From assembly GCF_001625305.1 (NCBI RefSeq), contig NW_017803268.1:493427-557426 (forward strand): DNA of 64,000 nucleotides. The letters run 5' to 3'. The position numbers and the translations under genes are program-made. This DNA is from Branchiostoma belcheri (taxonomy: Eukaryota > Chordata > Leptocardii > Amphioxiformes > Branchiostomatidae). Shown piece after piece: positions 1 to 11,529 of the stretch. The notes under the pieces are model-generated. The model ran no database searches and had not been told where the DNA came from. It was given only the letters and a program-made list of their open reading frames with translations. Position 1 is the stretch's first letter. Each line of letters begins with the position of its first letter.

Positions 1-2040
1 AGATATCTTAGTAGTCAAGAGTGACTTTGCTCTTGAACTAATGTTAGATTTCATGAAAAAGATATCCAGAAAGAAAAATACAAGGAAAACGAACTGACAT
101 TTAAACTGGAACATAGAAACGTCTGACGATTTCCAAAGACATACTGTATGTAGTTGCTTGAGTAACTGTTTTTTGACGTGGCATTTGAACTACCTGTCCA
201 TAGCATATTTTCCATGTACATGTATCAGCCTATGTATCACTAACAGCCTAACAAACATACAATGAGCATTTAACCGCATTTTAAAAATGTACTTAGAATT
301 AGAATAGTCAAACTTCACTGCAAAACGTTTGATTTAGCTGTGTATTTCAGACGCCATCTGAGAGAAAATAATTTGCATTTCAACACATTCAATATTCACA
401 TACTTTTAGGTACACTCAAACTTTAGTGATATGCTGCATTTTTATACTTCTTGTATGCATATTTTGGAGAGGTAAAGTAGATGTTGTACATGACTCACCA
501 CACGACAGAGTCGTTTTAAAAGCCACTTACTTGTCTCAACGTTTCAATACAAATGTATAAGTTCTAAAGTACACCAATAAAAATGTCATTTTGGACTTTT
601 AGGACAAAGGACAGAAAACTATTTGCGGATCAGAGGTGGAATTTGAACGTCTGTGACCGTGTATGTTGACACATTGAAACGTGTCGGTACATAGCAACGT
701 GTTCTAAATATATGTCAAATGTGCAAAATATATATAGCTACAATGTTTCTAACACAGCACTTATTGAAAATCGGTTGGGGGGCAATTCGATACCTAATAC
801 GGAATGTGTCTCCTAGATTTAGTTGAAAATTGAAATCAGATCACAGAATCTATACTGAGCATTCTAGCTGAAACCAGTGTCCTGTAAAATGTTTTGTACG
901 TCGCGCGATTTTCAAGGAATTTATGACACAATCAACAGTCGGCAACCGCCACCGCCACAAGACAGCCAAATTTTGTACAACACAACACAGTAACGACTGA
1001 CACATTCACAAGAATATCTCCAATTCACCTAGCTTGAATGCCAGACCTATAGTAAGATAGGTAGACCCAGTAACCAGAAAATCAGGATCAGGGTCTGACT
1101 GTGGAATAATTTCCACGGGGACATGTTGACCCTGAAGCCGAGAAACTAGCCAGTGTATGCGCCCTGGAAACAGTCTGACACCTAGGCTACTATGGACTGT
1201 AGTAGAACAATATTATAAATGTACGATGTAGCTTGCAGAGCTCGTATACAAAAATACACGGAGAAAAATAGAATGAGAACCCTTACCAGAATACGAAGAC
1301 ACACACCGTACGTCTTGTTTCTGCTACAGTTGCAGTTGTTTCTCAGTACAACACTCTATATTGATCCGTTGGTTCTGACTGGTTCTATCCACCACACTGC
1401 GGGTTTGTCACGATGTCGGTTGTATTTGATTAACCTTCCCCGCAATGCAGGGCGGGACCAACCATTCATACATTTGGTGACGCATGTACCTTTGTTACTG
1501 TTAGTTAATGACGTTAACTTCACTGTATTAAAAAGAAAATTTTCATTACAACATTTTGAAGGCTTTCTGTATACATTGCTTTTTTTCTGGCCCGTGTATA
1601 TTATGAAGGGACAAAAAATCCAAAGGACCAATACACTTAATCTAGCTAATGGACACTGTCTTGCCACTGAAAGGGATCTGCTTGGAGATTACATTACACC
1701 TTACTAAGGACACCCATTGTCTTCTTTGACTTAAGTAGGTGTAAGCGATGCTCGGAAGTTTACAAGAATGCCACCTTAAGAAATGACAAATTCTTCTCAC
1801 GGTTTTTAGGATGTCTGCACTTTTAGCTTATTATTGTAGGCAGATCTTCATCCTTCCTTTTGGCCCATCGCAGTGTTGGTGTAGCATCGTCTTTCTCTCA
1901 AAAACTATATAGCTAACAGACGTAGGAAGCTTCGGGTGTTGTGGAAAGGTAGGGGGATGTTGTACCCATAATTTTGCACGTAATTGGTGGATGTTGGAAT
2001 CCTGTGGTGACAATGAATGCACATTTCTGCCACACTTGGC
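1..2040. other. AT-rich stretch, no gene recognised
   Basis: Open frames here are short and overlap on both strands, as expected by chance. The longest (1219-1707, +) begins in AT-rich sequence, has no motif I know and no convincing splice or start context. I see no repeat family shared with the rest of the window. Confidence 0.5.
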
Positions 2041-2059
2041 TTAGTACAGGTCACAACAA

Positions 2060-2340
2060 AACAAGATGAATGAACACGGTTAACAGATACAAAATTAACT
2101 AACTATCGTTATATAAATTTAACTTCTCCTCGCTTTTCAGTTATTGTAGAAATAAAGGTACAGATCTGTTTTTCGATGGGTGGATTGTCCAGTTGCATAA
2201 GGAATATGAATTTTTCTACAGTACTTAAGTGCGTGAAATAGGGGAATAGGTGTTGTACAAACATATACAGTTCATTTCTCTTTTTGCTATACAGTTCACA
2301 TTCTGTTACAAAATGGCGTTCGTCTTTATCAAGCCTTCAG
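2060..2340 (-). mobile_element. LINE 3' fragment: C-terminal end of ORF2 (zinc-knuckle type)
   Basis: Read on the minus strand, about 75 codons stay open with the pattern of the C-terminus of non-LTR reverse transcriptase proteins: DERHFVTECELYSKKRNELY, then a FPYFTHLSTVEKFIFLM segment and a closing ICTFISTITEKR helix. The E-x-HF...C..Y signature after a lost CxxC pair is what I use for the call. The frame is closed by a stop immediately upstream, so this is a 5'-truncated dead copy. Similar fragments lie at 5120-5505 and 47770-48115. The clade (RTE, I or Tx1) is not resolved. Confidence 0.6.
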
Positions 2341-2533
2341 TCCATTGACAAAAGATATTAAGCTCAGTGCCACGTCGAAATCTGCACTAGGTTCGTGTAT
2401 CCTGTAGTCTTACTCTAATGTGAGAGGGCTTAAAGTTGTGTTATGTGTTCTTTCGTACACATTTCTATCGTTGTAAAGAAGTCAATAATGCACAAACTAG
2501 ACCCATTATCAGCTTGTACTTGTTAACATTCCC

Positions 2534-2806
2534 TGTTTACGTTTACCGATTCGAAAGGAAAACATATAGTTTTTGCTCTGTTTCTTCTTCTTCTTCTCCA
2601 AACCAATAAAGTCAATGACCTGAACCAGACGTCTGTCACCATGGTAACTTGTGTTGGGTTACATCATGTTGCAATTTTATAGTAGAAGGGATTAAGACTC
2701 CTGTCTGACCATATATATGAATGTGTTTGAGTAAGAATTAACAGAGGAGACCTTATACCAAGGTAAACATTACGCATTTGCTTTGCAAATGTTACCTTTC
2801 CAGTTT
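2534..2806. repeat. Interspersed repeat family L, copy 1
   Basis: About 270 bp closely matching 22413-22674 (both contain CACCATGGTAAC or its variant TACCATGGTAAC, then TGTGTTGGGTTACATCATG). Both copies end in a short inverted repeat (GGTAAACATT...AATGTTACC in this copy) followed by TTTC(C/T)AG. A terminal hairpin just before CTAG resembles a Helitron 3' end, but the 5' end does not show a clear TC start, so the class is uncertain. Confidence 0.5.
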
Positions 2807-3526
2807 GTTGCTTATATTTGGTCCAAAGTACAATGTATATGTCCACATTCTTTTAGAGACTCCAAATTCAAAGGCAAAAATGGTGTCCTATCCAATATGG
2901 CAGTTTGTGAAGTTTTTGATGTTAGTGCTCAAAAAACACATTGTATATATACAGACAGACTTTTGGATTGGTGGAAGCAAATCTATACCCCCCCTCTCGC
3001 ATCTTGTAAAATGAAACACCCCCTTTCTGCACTATCTCTAGTTCAATAACACCGGAGGGGGGGTGTCTAGGGTCATGTACACCCCTGGGAAGACAAACAC
3101 GTTGTTACGTGCTTAAGAACACGGTACTTAAGTGTTTTAACATTGATACTTATTAATTACTAGTAATGTTAGAGTGACAAGTGTTCAGGTTTAATAAGTA
3201 AGTTGAGTAGAGGATATGTGTGTAATTGTTTCTGGACAACGTCAACTTGACTTAGTCATATACAGTATGACGGTATTCTATGTTCTGTATTTATATTGAT
3301 ACTAAGCATGCCCTTACGGTTGGTTTTTGATAAACTTTCTAGCATATATCGATTTTTCTGTATACGCAATTTCCTATGATTTTCCACTGACTCAAACTAA
3401 AACAGTACATATAAGTACAGTAGAGACATTCTCACTAGATATATGTAGCTTTACACATCTTAATTGCTTACACAGTAAGATATGTAAATGTCAGGTGTGT
3501 CAGGTTGTTTTATAGAATATATCAAG

Positions 3527-3735
3527 TATCTGTTGCCAAGCCGTGTGCCTGCAAAGCTGGTGTGTATCTAGCCTCTACCAGGCTTCGGGAAGCGGCTGAA
3601 AGAGTAGAAATTGGCCGAATAGAGAGATGATATGCCAGGGGAGTTAAGTCCGCGCTAAGAGAAAAGTTTTTCGCTCCCAGCGAAGGCTGGTAGAGGCGGT
3701 TAAGGCGGTTATACCAGCTATACAGATACAGAAAT
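3527..3735 (+). mobile_element. CR1-like LINE 3' tail, interrupted by a foldback
   Basis: GCCGTGTGCCTGCAAAGCTG and the end GGTTATACCAGCTATACAG match the 3' untranslated tail seen after LINE coding remnants at 22790-23205, 13130-13640 and 35432-35680. The tail ends in an ATACAG repeat. Between the two parts sits a family B foldback, so the LINE tail was present before the MITE landed. Confidence 0.65.
3569..3702. mobile_element. Foldback MITE family B, copy B1
   Basis: Starts TAGCCTCTACCAGGCTTCGG and ends with the inverted form AGGCTGGTAGAGGC. The centre is shortened and the right terminus has drifted. It is inserted in a LINE 3' tail. Confidence 0.65.
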
Positions 3736-3804
3736 ATATTAGTTAGTTTTCCATTTCCATGCAACCTTGTCTCTCCAATAACTTTACCGTGAAAAATGGA
3801 GGTA

Positions 3805-3935
<131 letters not shown>

Positions 3936-3940
3936 GGGGC

Positions 3941-4020
3941 AAACTCCCCTGGCCAGCTACATTCTTTTTAGGCCGATTTCTACTGTCTTTTCAGCCTGCG
4001 AAGGAGTCTGGTGGAGACTA
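3941..4020. mobile_element. Foldback MITE family C, right half (C1)
   Basis: Right arm of family C, with GGCCGATTTCTACTGTC and the terminus GGAGTCTGGTGGAGACTA. The left arm is missing or was replaced by the adjacent GT tract. Confidence 0.6.
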
Positions 4021-4880
4021 AGTTAGGAATGGGTCTCGGCCAAGGTCGGTTGTGGTTGGCTGGTGTTCAGCGAGGTTGGCTGTTATTCGGCTGTGGACGG
4101 AGGTTTCCGACATGGTCGGCAGGTGGCTGGCTGGTGTTCGGGAGTACGTAGGGGTCAAATTTGACTCAAATTTAACTCAAAATCGATTCATATTGATAGG
4201 TACGCATGGCCTAAATCTGGTCAAACTTCTCACTAGCTTCAGCCAACCTTGGTTGGCTATTGGTCGGGGAGAGGTTCTGAATGTGTGACAGAGTCTTGCA
4301 CATAGTATAAGATGGAGTGGATTCTATTCAAATGCAATTTGTTAAAGAGAGTACAAGATAGATGGTAACTTGAATTGTTTTTGTACGGAATGTTGCCAAA
4401 TAAAAACACTATACACTTCGGTTTTTATCAACAAGATTCGTTTGAATGCACGGTGCTGAATCAGCTATCAGGTTGACGTGAAGATTGATGTTCAACTTTG
4501 GCTCCAGAAATTCTGAAACTCTTCCAAACGCGTTACACGCTTCCTGTGGGGTAGCGAAAACAACATAAATTTTGAAACAACGATTCGATCCTGAGACCTC
4601 AGTGCGATCTGCATTAGACATGGGGTCTAGAGTACAGCCCGTCCCACACGTGACACTGTGGGCAAACTAAAATAGCCTCTACCAACAGGCTCCTTAGGTT
4701 GCTGGAGAGATAGTAGATTCGTGGTTGCCGGAAAGATAGTAAATTCGTGTGAATTAGACCCTCTAGCCGACTGACTACTCTGAAATGCTATTCAGTCTAT
4801 TTGGCCAATTTCTACTAATTTAAAAAAAAGACATACTAGTAGCACAAGCTCAGTCAAAAGGCATGATCGTAAAACCCTAA
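4021..4880. other. No gene recognised
   Basis: Contains a G/T-rich stretch with loosely repeated TTGGCTGG-like words (about 4040-4140) and a small piece resembling a family B/C arm near 4676-4745. Nothing coding is supported. Confidence 0.4.
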
Positions 4881-5000
4881 TCAGCTACGTTTGTTTGTTT
4901 GTTTATTTAGGAATCTCCCATTAGTGATAATATGTACATCACTAGTACTATTCTTCCTGGAGTCCTATACAACATAAAAATACAACTATTATTTACATTT
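4880..5000 (-). repeat. Retroelement 3' tail (minus strand)
   Basis: On the minus strand the order is AGGACTCCAGGAAGAATAGT, AATGGGAGATTCCTAAATAA and a short (CAAA)n tail. This is the layout of a non-LTR 3' end. No coding part remains on its 5' side. Confidence 0.45.
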
Positions 5001-5119
5001 ACAGGAAAACTTATCTTCTTAACATAGTAAATTTTAAGCATCAATTATTACAGCAATTATTACAGCAATATTACACTATACAGCCATCAATCAATAATAT
5101 TACACAATACAATACGTCA

Positions 5120-5505
5120 CAGAAAATCACGGTTTTGATAGAGCGCGCTAATACATGTACAAATATGATTGAAAATGAGCACCATTTTATAATGGATTGT
5201 ACACTATACAATGATCATGAAGCGCCTATTGCTATTCACTTTTCTTTCCGCTTGTTCAAATTGTTTCAATACTTCAGATCCTATAGATAAATTCAATTAC
5301 ATTCTCATGGGAGATAACCAATACAGTGTTCAAATAGTGTTAAACATTTATTCTTGCCGATGACATATATTCTGCCGCATACATATATTCTATACGTACG
5401 CTGAAGTTATTCAGCTTATTTAGCTTTGTTAGATCTTTAGATGTAGGAGACCATGCAAAAGTCCCTGTACTTTTTGTTGTGTCAATAAAGAATCATTGTA
5501 AAGTT
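5120..5505 (+). mobile_element. LINE 3' fragment with C-terminal CxxC...EHHF motif and 3' UTR
   Basis: The + strand reads ERANTCTNMIENEHHFIMDC, then TLYNDHE. This is the Cys-x-x-x/His pattern found at the C-terminus of several non-LTR reverse transcriptases (family knowledge). After a frame change the match continues as DKFNYILMGDNQYSVQIVLN. A 3' UTR follows and ends GTGTCAATAAAGAATCATTG near 5500. The copy is 5' truncated and has at least one frameshift and stop. It belongs to the same broad type as 2060-2340 and 47770-48115. Confidence 0.6.
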
Positions 5506-5580
5506 TGCTGCTCTGCGATATGGCATCGACCGTTCCAAACGGCAACGACCGTTTACGAGACGGAAATTAGCAGAGGCTAC

Positions 5581-5760
5581 ACTAAAGACGCTAACCCGGC
5601 ACCTAAGACGCTAACCCGGCACTAAAGACACTAACCCGGCACTAAAGACACTAACCCGGCACTTAAGACGCTAACCCGGCACTAAAGACACTAACCCGGC
5701 ACTTAAGACGCTAACCCGGCACTAAAGACACTAACCTGGCACTAAAGACGCTAACCCGGC
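5581..5760 (+). repeat. 20-bp minisatellite, 9 units
   Basis: Exactly nine 20-bp units of consensus ACTAAAGACACTAACCCGGC, with small changes confined mostly to positions 2-3 and 9-10. There are no spacers between units. Confidence 0.95.
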
Positions 5761-5762
5761 TC

Positions 5763-6530
5763 TCTGCATCAGTGGAACTGATTTTACACCACCTGTATCT
5801 CATGAGCTGCACCCTCGGGCGGCATCACAACTACCCCAGCTACCATGGCAAGGTTACGCTCTCCACAGTCAGAAAATCAGCCCAGGTCCCTAGCGGTTAG
5901 TTTCCCTCTTTGTCTTGATTATAACGGTTTGATCGCTAATCGTTATCACAAGGACAGGTTCACACTGTTTTGACCCTCCCCAATCCAGTAAATTCCTCAC
6001 ACGAGCTCGCGCTTAGCTGGAGGCGGAAATACGATTTGTTTCTTGGCTTTTGATGTTAAAAAATCACGCACGGAGCCTTTGAGAGGATATCGTTATCATT
6101 TCTTTGAAGGCTTCTTAATTCTGAGAGTATGGTAAGATTTGGATTCTGTCACGTATAATAGACATACAAAGTCGGGCTCTCTATCGTATTATGTTGTTAT
6201 ATTAATTGTTAATACTCAATGCAAATATTCTATGATGGATTTTTCAGCCCAATCCCATGACTTGGCCTTGTTGCTAAGAAGTGCTCACACACTGCATATT
6301 TTTCAGAATATCAAGCTTCTCGTTTGTCATATTTGCTAATTGATAATGACAAAAGGGGTTTTACAGCGTTTAATTTACTTGTGTGATAAGGCATCAATCC
6401 TGACATAATGAACATGACCTTCACTCTGTAGTTACGTGTGGGGAATGTTGGTGAAACAACACAGATGCAAGTTTAACACAGACGTAGGTTTGGTTACCAA
6501 CGACTACGCTTTACCATACACTCTTGTCAC
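5763..6530. other. No gene recognised
   Basis: Unique-looking sequence with only short random frames. I see no repeat family member or regulatory motif that I can defend. Confidence 0.4.
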
Positions 6531-6540
6531 AAGGCTCTAA

Positions 6541-6690
6541 CAAGACCATGTTCAGGACAAAAGATACAATAACCGGAAGTTTTGCTACAGTGCCAAGGCC
6601 AGCCACCAGGAGGTCCATATTTGACCTTGACCTTTGTCTTTCTACGACCTACCAACATACCACATGTCATCACAATCCATAAAGGCGTTC
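6541..6690 (+). repeat. Interspersed repeat family N, partial copy N1
   Basis: Matches the middle of the copy at 19310-19690: a GTTCAGGACAAAAGATAC block, then CATATTTGACCTTGA and CATCACAATCCATAAAGGCG. The hairpin end seen in other copies is missing. Confidence 0.5.
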
Positions 6691-6764
6691 TACTATTTAT
6701 TTAGCCTGCGAAGGAGTCTGGCGGATACTAGTAATCAGCCTGCAAAGGAGTCTGGTGGAGACTA
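6691..6764. mobile_element. Foldback MITE family C, two clipped right ends
   Basis: Two successive copies of the family C terminus: one ends TCTGGCGGATACTA at 6730, the next ends TCTGGTGGAGACTA at 6764. Left arms are absent. Confidence 0.5.
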
Positions 6765-6822
6765 CTCCTAACTATGGTTGGGGGAGTTCGGAAGGCCATA
6801 TTCGGCTATGTGTGACTGTGAC

Positions 6823-7023
6823 TAGCCTCCATAGCATGCCAAAAACTGGGGGTTTTGGGGGTCTTCATGGTCTTTGGGAACTTTTATGTGCTATTTTCTG
6901 ATTGCATATAGACAATATAGCCGCCCTGGTTGAATTACCCCCGTTTTTTAGAACTGGCCGGGCTGAACAGAAAACAGCCGAAACCACCAAACCCCCAGTT
7001 CTATAAGCCAGCTACGGAGGCTA
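6823..7023. mobile_element. Foldback MITE family A, copy A1
   Basis: Begins TAGCCTCCATAGCATGCC and ends with the inverted form AGCTACGGAGGCTA. Both arms carry the ACTGGGGGTTTTGG / CCAAACCCCCAGTT inverted block. Length about 200 bp, no coding capacity. The 9-bp target duplication is not clear at this copy. Confidence 0.8.
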
Positions 7024-7287
7024 TACTGGCAGCGCTTTGTTGGCCATGCTCATCGAATTGTACTAACTACACGTGTGTCTAGGCCATGTACGTATACATG
7101 CTGGGTTGGGTTACGGTCTTTGCCGACCTCAAACAGAGAGGGGACACTTTAGTGGTGATTCCCACATGGTTCGGTATTCCGGGTCGGCCTAAAGGGTGAC
7201 GGGACAAGGTACCGAGGTGCTACTACTCGTATATACTGTACTGATTATAGGTCAGACAAGTTGAACAGTGGGGCCTTTGCCTAGCTC

Positions 7288-7291
7288 TGTC

Positions 7292-7349
<58 letters not shown>

Positions 7350-7398
7350 CCGTCTCTCTCCCTCCCTCTCTCCCCTCTCTCCCTCCCTCTCTCTCTGG
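7288..7398 (+). repeat. (CTGT)n(CT)n pyrimidine tract
   Basis: Simple repeat. The Arg-Glu rich minus-strand frame (7223-7609) that crosses it is a by-product. Confidence 0.9.
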
Positions 7399-7399
7399 C

Positions 7400-7521
7400 G
7401 TGTTTTAGGCTTTTCCCCCAACCGTTAACAGAAATTTCAAAAAAGAATAAAGAACCCCCGATAAAAAAGCCAAAAAACACGCCAAAAATAACCCAAAACC
7501 CAAACCTCTGCTTGGAGAGTA
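7400..7521. mobile_element. MITE family G, right-end fragment
   Basis: Carries ACACGCCAAAAATAACCC, then CCAAACCTCTGCTTGGAG and the terminus GAGAGTA. The left arm is replaced by the simple repeat. The same right end recurs in direct orientation at 7800-7857. Confidence 0.6.
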
Positions 7522-7799
7522 CAGATATGACAGTGAAAGGCGATCCTCTTGAGAAATATTTTTCTTTCCGCACAAAAGGTGTCAGAATGTACACAACTGT
7601 CAAACGCACGTCCCTCTCATACCCAGGGTGCCACGGTGCATGTCGTGTTTATTGTTGTACGATTGTCGGGAGGTTGTTGTCGTCTGATTCGAACAATGTA
7701 CGAACTGTTAAATAAAAACTCGGACTTATATACATTATAGCCTACTTACCAGACTTTGGGATGAAAAACAGAATATGATTATATTCTTTATAAATTTTA

Positions 7800-7857
7800 A
7801 AAGCCTAAAGACACGCCAAAAATAACCCAAAACCCAAACCTCTGCTTGGAGAGTATC
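7800..7857. mobile_element. MITE family G, second right-end fragment
   Basis: Repeats the 7479-7521 sequence almost exactly, from ACACGCCAAAAATAACCC to GCTTGGAGAGTA, in the same orientation. Either a direct duplication or two truncated insertions. Confidence 0.55.
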
Positions 7858-8192
7858 ATATTTGGGCACTGTTGGCAAAAAACCCGTCGGTTCTGAATTA
7901 GTTATCTTAGTTTCAATATTGCGAGTTTTTAGTTTTAACCGTTTTGACTGTTAATACATAAACTCTTATTCTGTCTTTTCACTAGCATTATTGTAATACA
8001 ATTTTTAAGTGTAATGTACGGGGCACACGCTAACTATTCACACAAAACGGAAATTAAACTTCTACTTTAAGAATCCTCAACAAAAAAATTAGGTAGCCTA
8101 CAGTGCAAGTATACTTACACTTATGTATTAAATCTCCAGCTTTCAAGTGGAGCTAAAACTTAAGCATTTTCATGAATTCAATTTTTATCTTG

Positions 8193-8735
8193 ATTTACCT
8201 TTGAATTTGAAAGTGGGGGCGTGTGGCGTAGCGGTAGCGTGTTCGGCACAGGACCAAGAGGTTCGAATCCTACCCATGTCACCGGTCTTGTGCCCTTGGG
8301 AAAGGCACTTTACACGACTTTCCTCACTTCACTCAGGTGGAAATGAGTACCTAGCTTCGACGTGTGTTAGGACTAAAGGCGGTTTACCGGTTATGCGAAA
8401 CAAACAAATTTGAAGAACTGGAGAATTCAACTTACCTGTAACAAAAGATTCTTGAAGCACAAGCAGCTATATCCAACACTATAGTCTGAGGACCCACTGT
8501 TCTAGGACGATGTAACCCAAAGATTGGTCATAATGTTTATAACGTTAGCGCTTTACCTTTGAATTTGAAGAACTGCAGTTCAACGTACCTGTAACGAAGG
8601 ATTCTTGAAGCACAAGCGTTGGGTACGTTGTCTGTACGGTTACAGGAACGTTAACTATATCCAATCAACAGTCTGTTGTTCCAACCCACTGTTTAGGACG
8701 GTGTAACCCGTAGACTGGGCAAAACGTTCTAAGGC
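8193..8735. repeat. Tandem duplication, one copy interrupted by a SINE
   Basis: The block TTACCTTTGAATTTGAA...CTGTAACnAAnGATTCTTGA...CACTGTT(C)TAGGACG(A/G)TGTAACCC occurs twice, starting near 8195 and at 8553. The first copy is split by a SINE (8212-8406). The second keeps the uninterrupted site. Confidence 0.75.
8212..8406 (+). mobile_element. tRNA-derived SINE, truncated, with target duplication
   Basis: The head GCGTGTGGCGTAGCGGTAGC resembles a tRNA box A and GAGGTTCGAATCC a box B. The SINE body follows with GTGCCCTTGGGAAAGGCACT and CCTCACTTCACTCAGGTG. It is flanked by AATTTGAA at 8204-8211 and 8407-8414. The body is shortened compared with the copy at 26420-26978. Confidence 0.8.
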
Positions 8736-9232
8736 GGAATGCACCACTTTCTCCTGTAGGATTCCCTTCTCTAATCCCCTAGCCGCAGGGTATCAACAGA
8801 ACCCAACAGCCGGGACGATTTATTCTATTAATCAGTACTTCAATAGATCTCAGAGAGTCCGTCTGCTTTCAATCTCAAAATAAAGCAAAAAATGTCTCTA
8901 ATTTTCCTCATGTCGTTTCAGGTGAGATGTTTTATTTAAGATTTGCAAATTTGATATCCGTATGGGGAGAACCCAACAGGTTTTTCTCTGACAGGAATGA
9001 TTGACGTTGAGAGCAGACGACAGTTTGGGGGCGAATTTTTGGCGCGAACTCTAGCGTGGAGATACTCCCATTAGAGGTGGTTAGAGTTGATAAGCCACAG
9101 CGGCTACCACACGGTGTATCTCTGACCAAACCGTCCCGGCTGACAACTGGTCACTAGGGATACTCTTGGACAGATCGTTTGAGATCTGCTTTTGGGTTTG
9201 TGAGAAAAAAAATCGTCCGTTTTTCATATGCA

Positions 9233-9424
9233 TAGTCTCTACCAGGCTTCATAGGTGGCTGGAAAGAGTAGAAATTGACCAAATTATATGTAAAATTCCA
9301 GGGAAGTTGGTCCGCAAAAGCGGCAAACTGTACTCCTTTAGCGTACCAACTCCCCTTGCGTGTTATCTGACTGTTTGTCTAGTTTCTACTCTTTTCAGCC
9401 GCCTCTGAAGCCTGGAAGAGGCTA
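9233..9424. mobile_element. Foldback MITE family B, copy B2
   Basis: TAGTCTCTACCAGGCTTC at the left and GAAGCCTGGAAGAGGCTA at the right, with inverted GAAAGAGTAGAAATTGACC-like blocks inside. Long inverted arms, short centre. Confidence 0.7.
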
Positions 9425-9518
9425 CATTTTTCAAGCTCACAAACACAGCAGCCAAGAAGCAATGGAGCAGCTTAGCCTTCGGTGTCTCTATTGACGTTAC
9501 AATCTCTTTATCAGGTTA

Positions 9519-10044
9519 GGCCACAGCAAGTAATTTTTATGGATGGCATCAGTGCGCGCATTAATTTTCACCTGGTTTTGAAAAAAAAATGTTGCCCTCT
9601 GACAGTGGTCAACGTGCCGAAAATGGACAAAGATGTCTGTTGCCATGCCGGAACGTGGATGGCAGATAACTATGAAGGGAGGAGACAAGACAAGGCTCTG
9701 ATTTATTGTTCTGTCTTTTACTCTTATGCAGTGATGTATTTCATTCCTTTTATAGGTGAGGGTGGCTGTGTATATGTGATGTTCCCACTGAATCAAAACC
9801 ATTTGTACAATGATTGAAAACTATATTTTTCAAAGCTGTACGTTTCAGTTAGAAATGGATGTTGTAATAGTTGGCAGTAAACTTAGCAAAATATAAGTAT
9901 AATTTCTTGTTAACAAAGTTTATGATGTCAAAATTTGAAAATGTAGGAACCTTGTTTTTTTGGGCCTGTCTTTTTTTTTTGCCCTGTCGCATTAGATTTG
10001 GAGTCTGCGGAGGACGTCATCCATAAAATTTACTTGCTGTGGCC
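9519..10044. mobile_element. Harbinger-like MITE family E, copy E1 (long form)
   Basis: Ends GGCCACAGCAAGTAA and TTACTTGCTGTGGCC are inverted repeats. TTA flanks both sides (9516-9518 and 10045-10047). A 3-bp TTA/TAA duplication with GGCC termini is typical of PIF/Harbinger elements (family knowledge). No transposase is encoded. A minus-strand frame of 101 codons inside recurs in other copies. Confidence 0.85.
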
Positions 10045-10394
10045 TTAGCAGATATGTTTCTATCTCCTTTTATAGAGTGAACCTTTCTAGCAGATGTTTA
10101 ACGGATTGCCCCTACTGGTGCCATGGCGCCATAAGACCACAAAAGGACAGGTTGTGATAGTCCCAAATTGGCCGTCAGTCAACCTCTCTCGCTACCGGGG
10201 CGTGGGGTCGTATCTTTGGGGCTATCTTAGATCTTCTAATTACATCATCTCGTCAATGGAGATGAGACAGACGGTTCTAGATAGAGCTGTCCATCTGGAA
10301 ATGTGTCATCTGAAATTAGATTATGGTCGGCTCAGTATTGTACCAGTGGTTTTGAGCCATTTTCGAAGTCTTTCCTTCTCTTCAATCAGTTAGG

Positions 10395-10735
10395 GTTCGG
10401 CTTGTTACCTTCGTCGAAGAAGGTTATGTTTTCAGTGGTGTTTGTCCGTTTGTCTGTCTGTCCATCTGTGAACAGCATAACAGCTTGATATGCATTGTCA
10501 TGAAACTTAATAGGTGGGTAGGTCTTGATGAGACCTAGAAATGATTAGATTTTGGGCCCCCTGGCGGCTTTCGTTGGTACTGCAGCAGAACTTCCTGTTT
10601 TGATATCTCGCGATCTGGACATGCTAGGGTCACGAATTTTGGATGGTAGATAGGTCTTGGGCTAGGGAAGAAGTGACATGAGTTTGGACCCCCTAGCGTT
10701 TTATCTTTTTACCTCTCTCTCAGTAAAGAAAAAGG
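10395..10735 (-). repeat. Interspersed repeat family N, copy N2
   Basis: On the minus strand it matches 31580-31935: CCAAAATTCGTGACCCTAGC, CTGCAGTACCA, then a CAGACAGACAAACGG stretch and the terminal hairpin ACCTTCTTCGACGAAGGTAA. No coding capacity seen. Confidence 0.65.
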
Positions 10736-10995
10736 CGTTGAAAACACTCGTAAAACATTGATCCGAACCCTGTATCTGCTTGGTGATTACACATTCTTAG
10801 ATGCACTCAGCCAGGGTGCTGTCTTCTACTTCTTCAGTTTTCTCTCAGTAGCTGGATAAGGATAGCTTGACACGACAAGACTGTCACTTTTGGAGGATGA
10901 CCAAAATCTCTAATTCAAAACACACCAAACTCGTGCTTCAAACACTGGCACTACAACGATCAGCTTATTCACTTAAACAGTACGACTTTAGGACC

Positions 10996-11529
10996 TACTC
11001 TCCAAGCATAGGACCATGCTGATTTGATTATATGGATAACATCCTCTGGGAACCCCAAAACTGATGCGAGCGTGCGAATAAAAAAAAGTTTGGCAAAAAA
11101 AATTGCTTTCATTCTGAAATCTACGTGGTTTTAAAGGTTAAACAAATGACACAGAGTATGGTTTGGCGAATAATCTAGTCTTCAAATTTATTTCTTTACA
11201 TTTTCGTCTACTTCGTTTCATTTTGGCATTCTGCGACATTGGTATCGTTTTCCAATGTTTTCAACTTAAGGTAATACATATTTGCTCATTTTGTTTTGTA
11301 TGATTTACAGTATGGTTGAAAAAACTTTTTTTAAACGGCCGAAAATCCATGCCCGCGTTGATGTCATCCATATAATCAAATCAACATGGCCTAGGTTGGT
11401 GGGGAAAATCGTTATCTTTCTATATATGACCCGTTTTTTTTCTGTAAAAACCAACGACAGAAAAAACGGGGTATATACATGTATAGAAAGGTACACGATC
11501 TTCCCCAACCAACCTCTGCTTGGAGAGTA
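10996..11529. mobile_element. MITE family G copy with a second MITE nested inside
   Basis: Outer ends TACTCTCCAAGCA and GCTTGGAGAGTA are inverted. A 9-bp target duplication TTTAGGACC (10987-10995) / TTTAGGTCC (11530-11538) flanks it. Inner inverted block GGTTGGTGGGGAAAATCG...GATCTTCCCCAACCAACC at 11395-11512. The left arm is split by element F (11012-11391). Confidence 0.75.
11012..11391. mobile_element. MITE family F (Harbinger-like) nested in family G
   Basis: Terminal inverted repeats GACCATGCTGATTTGATTAT and ATAATCAAATCAACATGGCC. It is flanked by TAG on both sides (11009-11011, 11392-11394), a 3-bp duplication. A subterminal GGAACCCCAAAACTGATGCG block is shared with 61360-61380 and 61880-61905. 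Confidence 0.7.

Noticed and set aside
1219-1707. 162-codon + strand frame, and a 103-codon frame on the opposite strand
   Set aside because: Overlapping frames on both strands, no motif, no splice or start support.
5581-5760. Regular 20-bp repeats considered as a CRISPR-like array
   Set aside because: Units follow each other with no spacers, and the context is animal nuclear DNA. This is a minisatellite.
7223-7609. Arg/Glu-rich 128-codon minus-strand frame
   Set aside because: Created by the CTGT/CT tract next to a MITE fragment.
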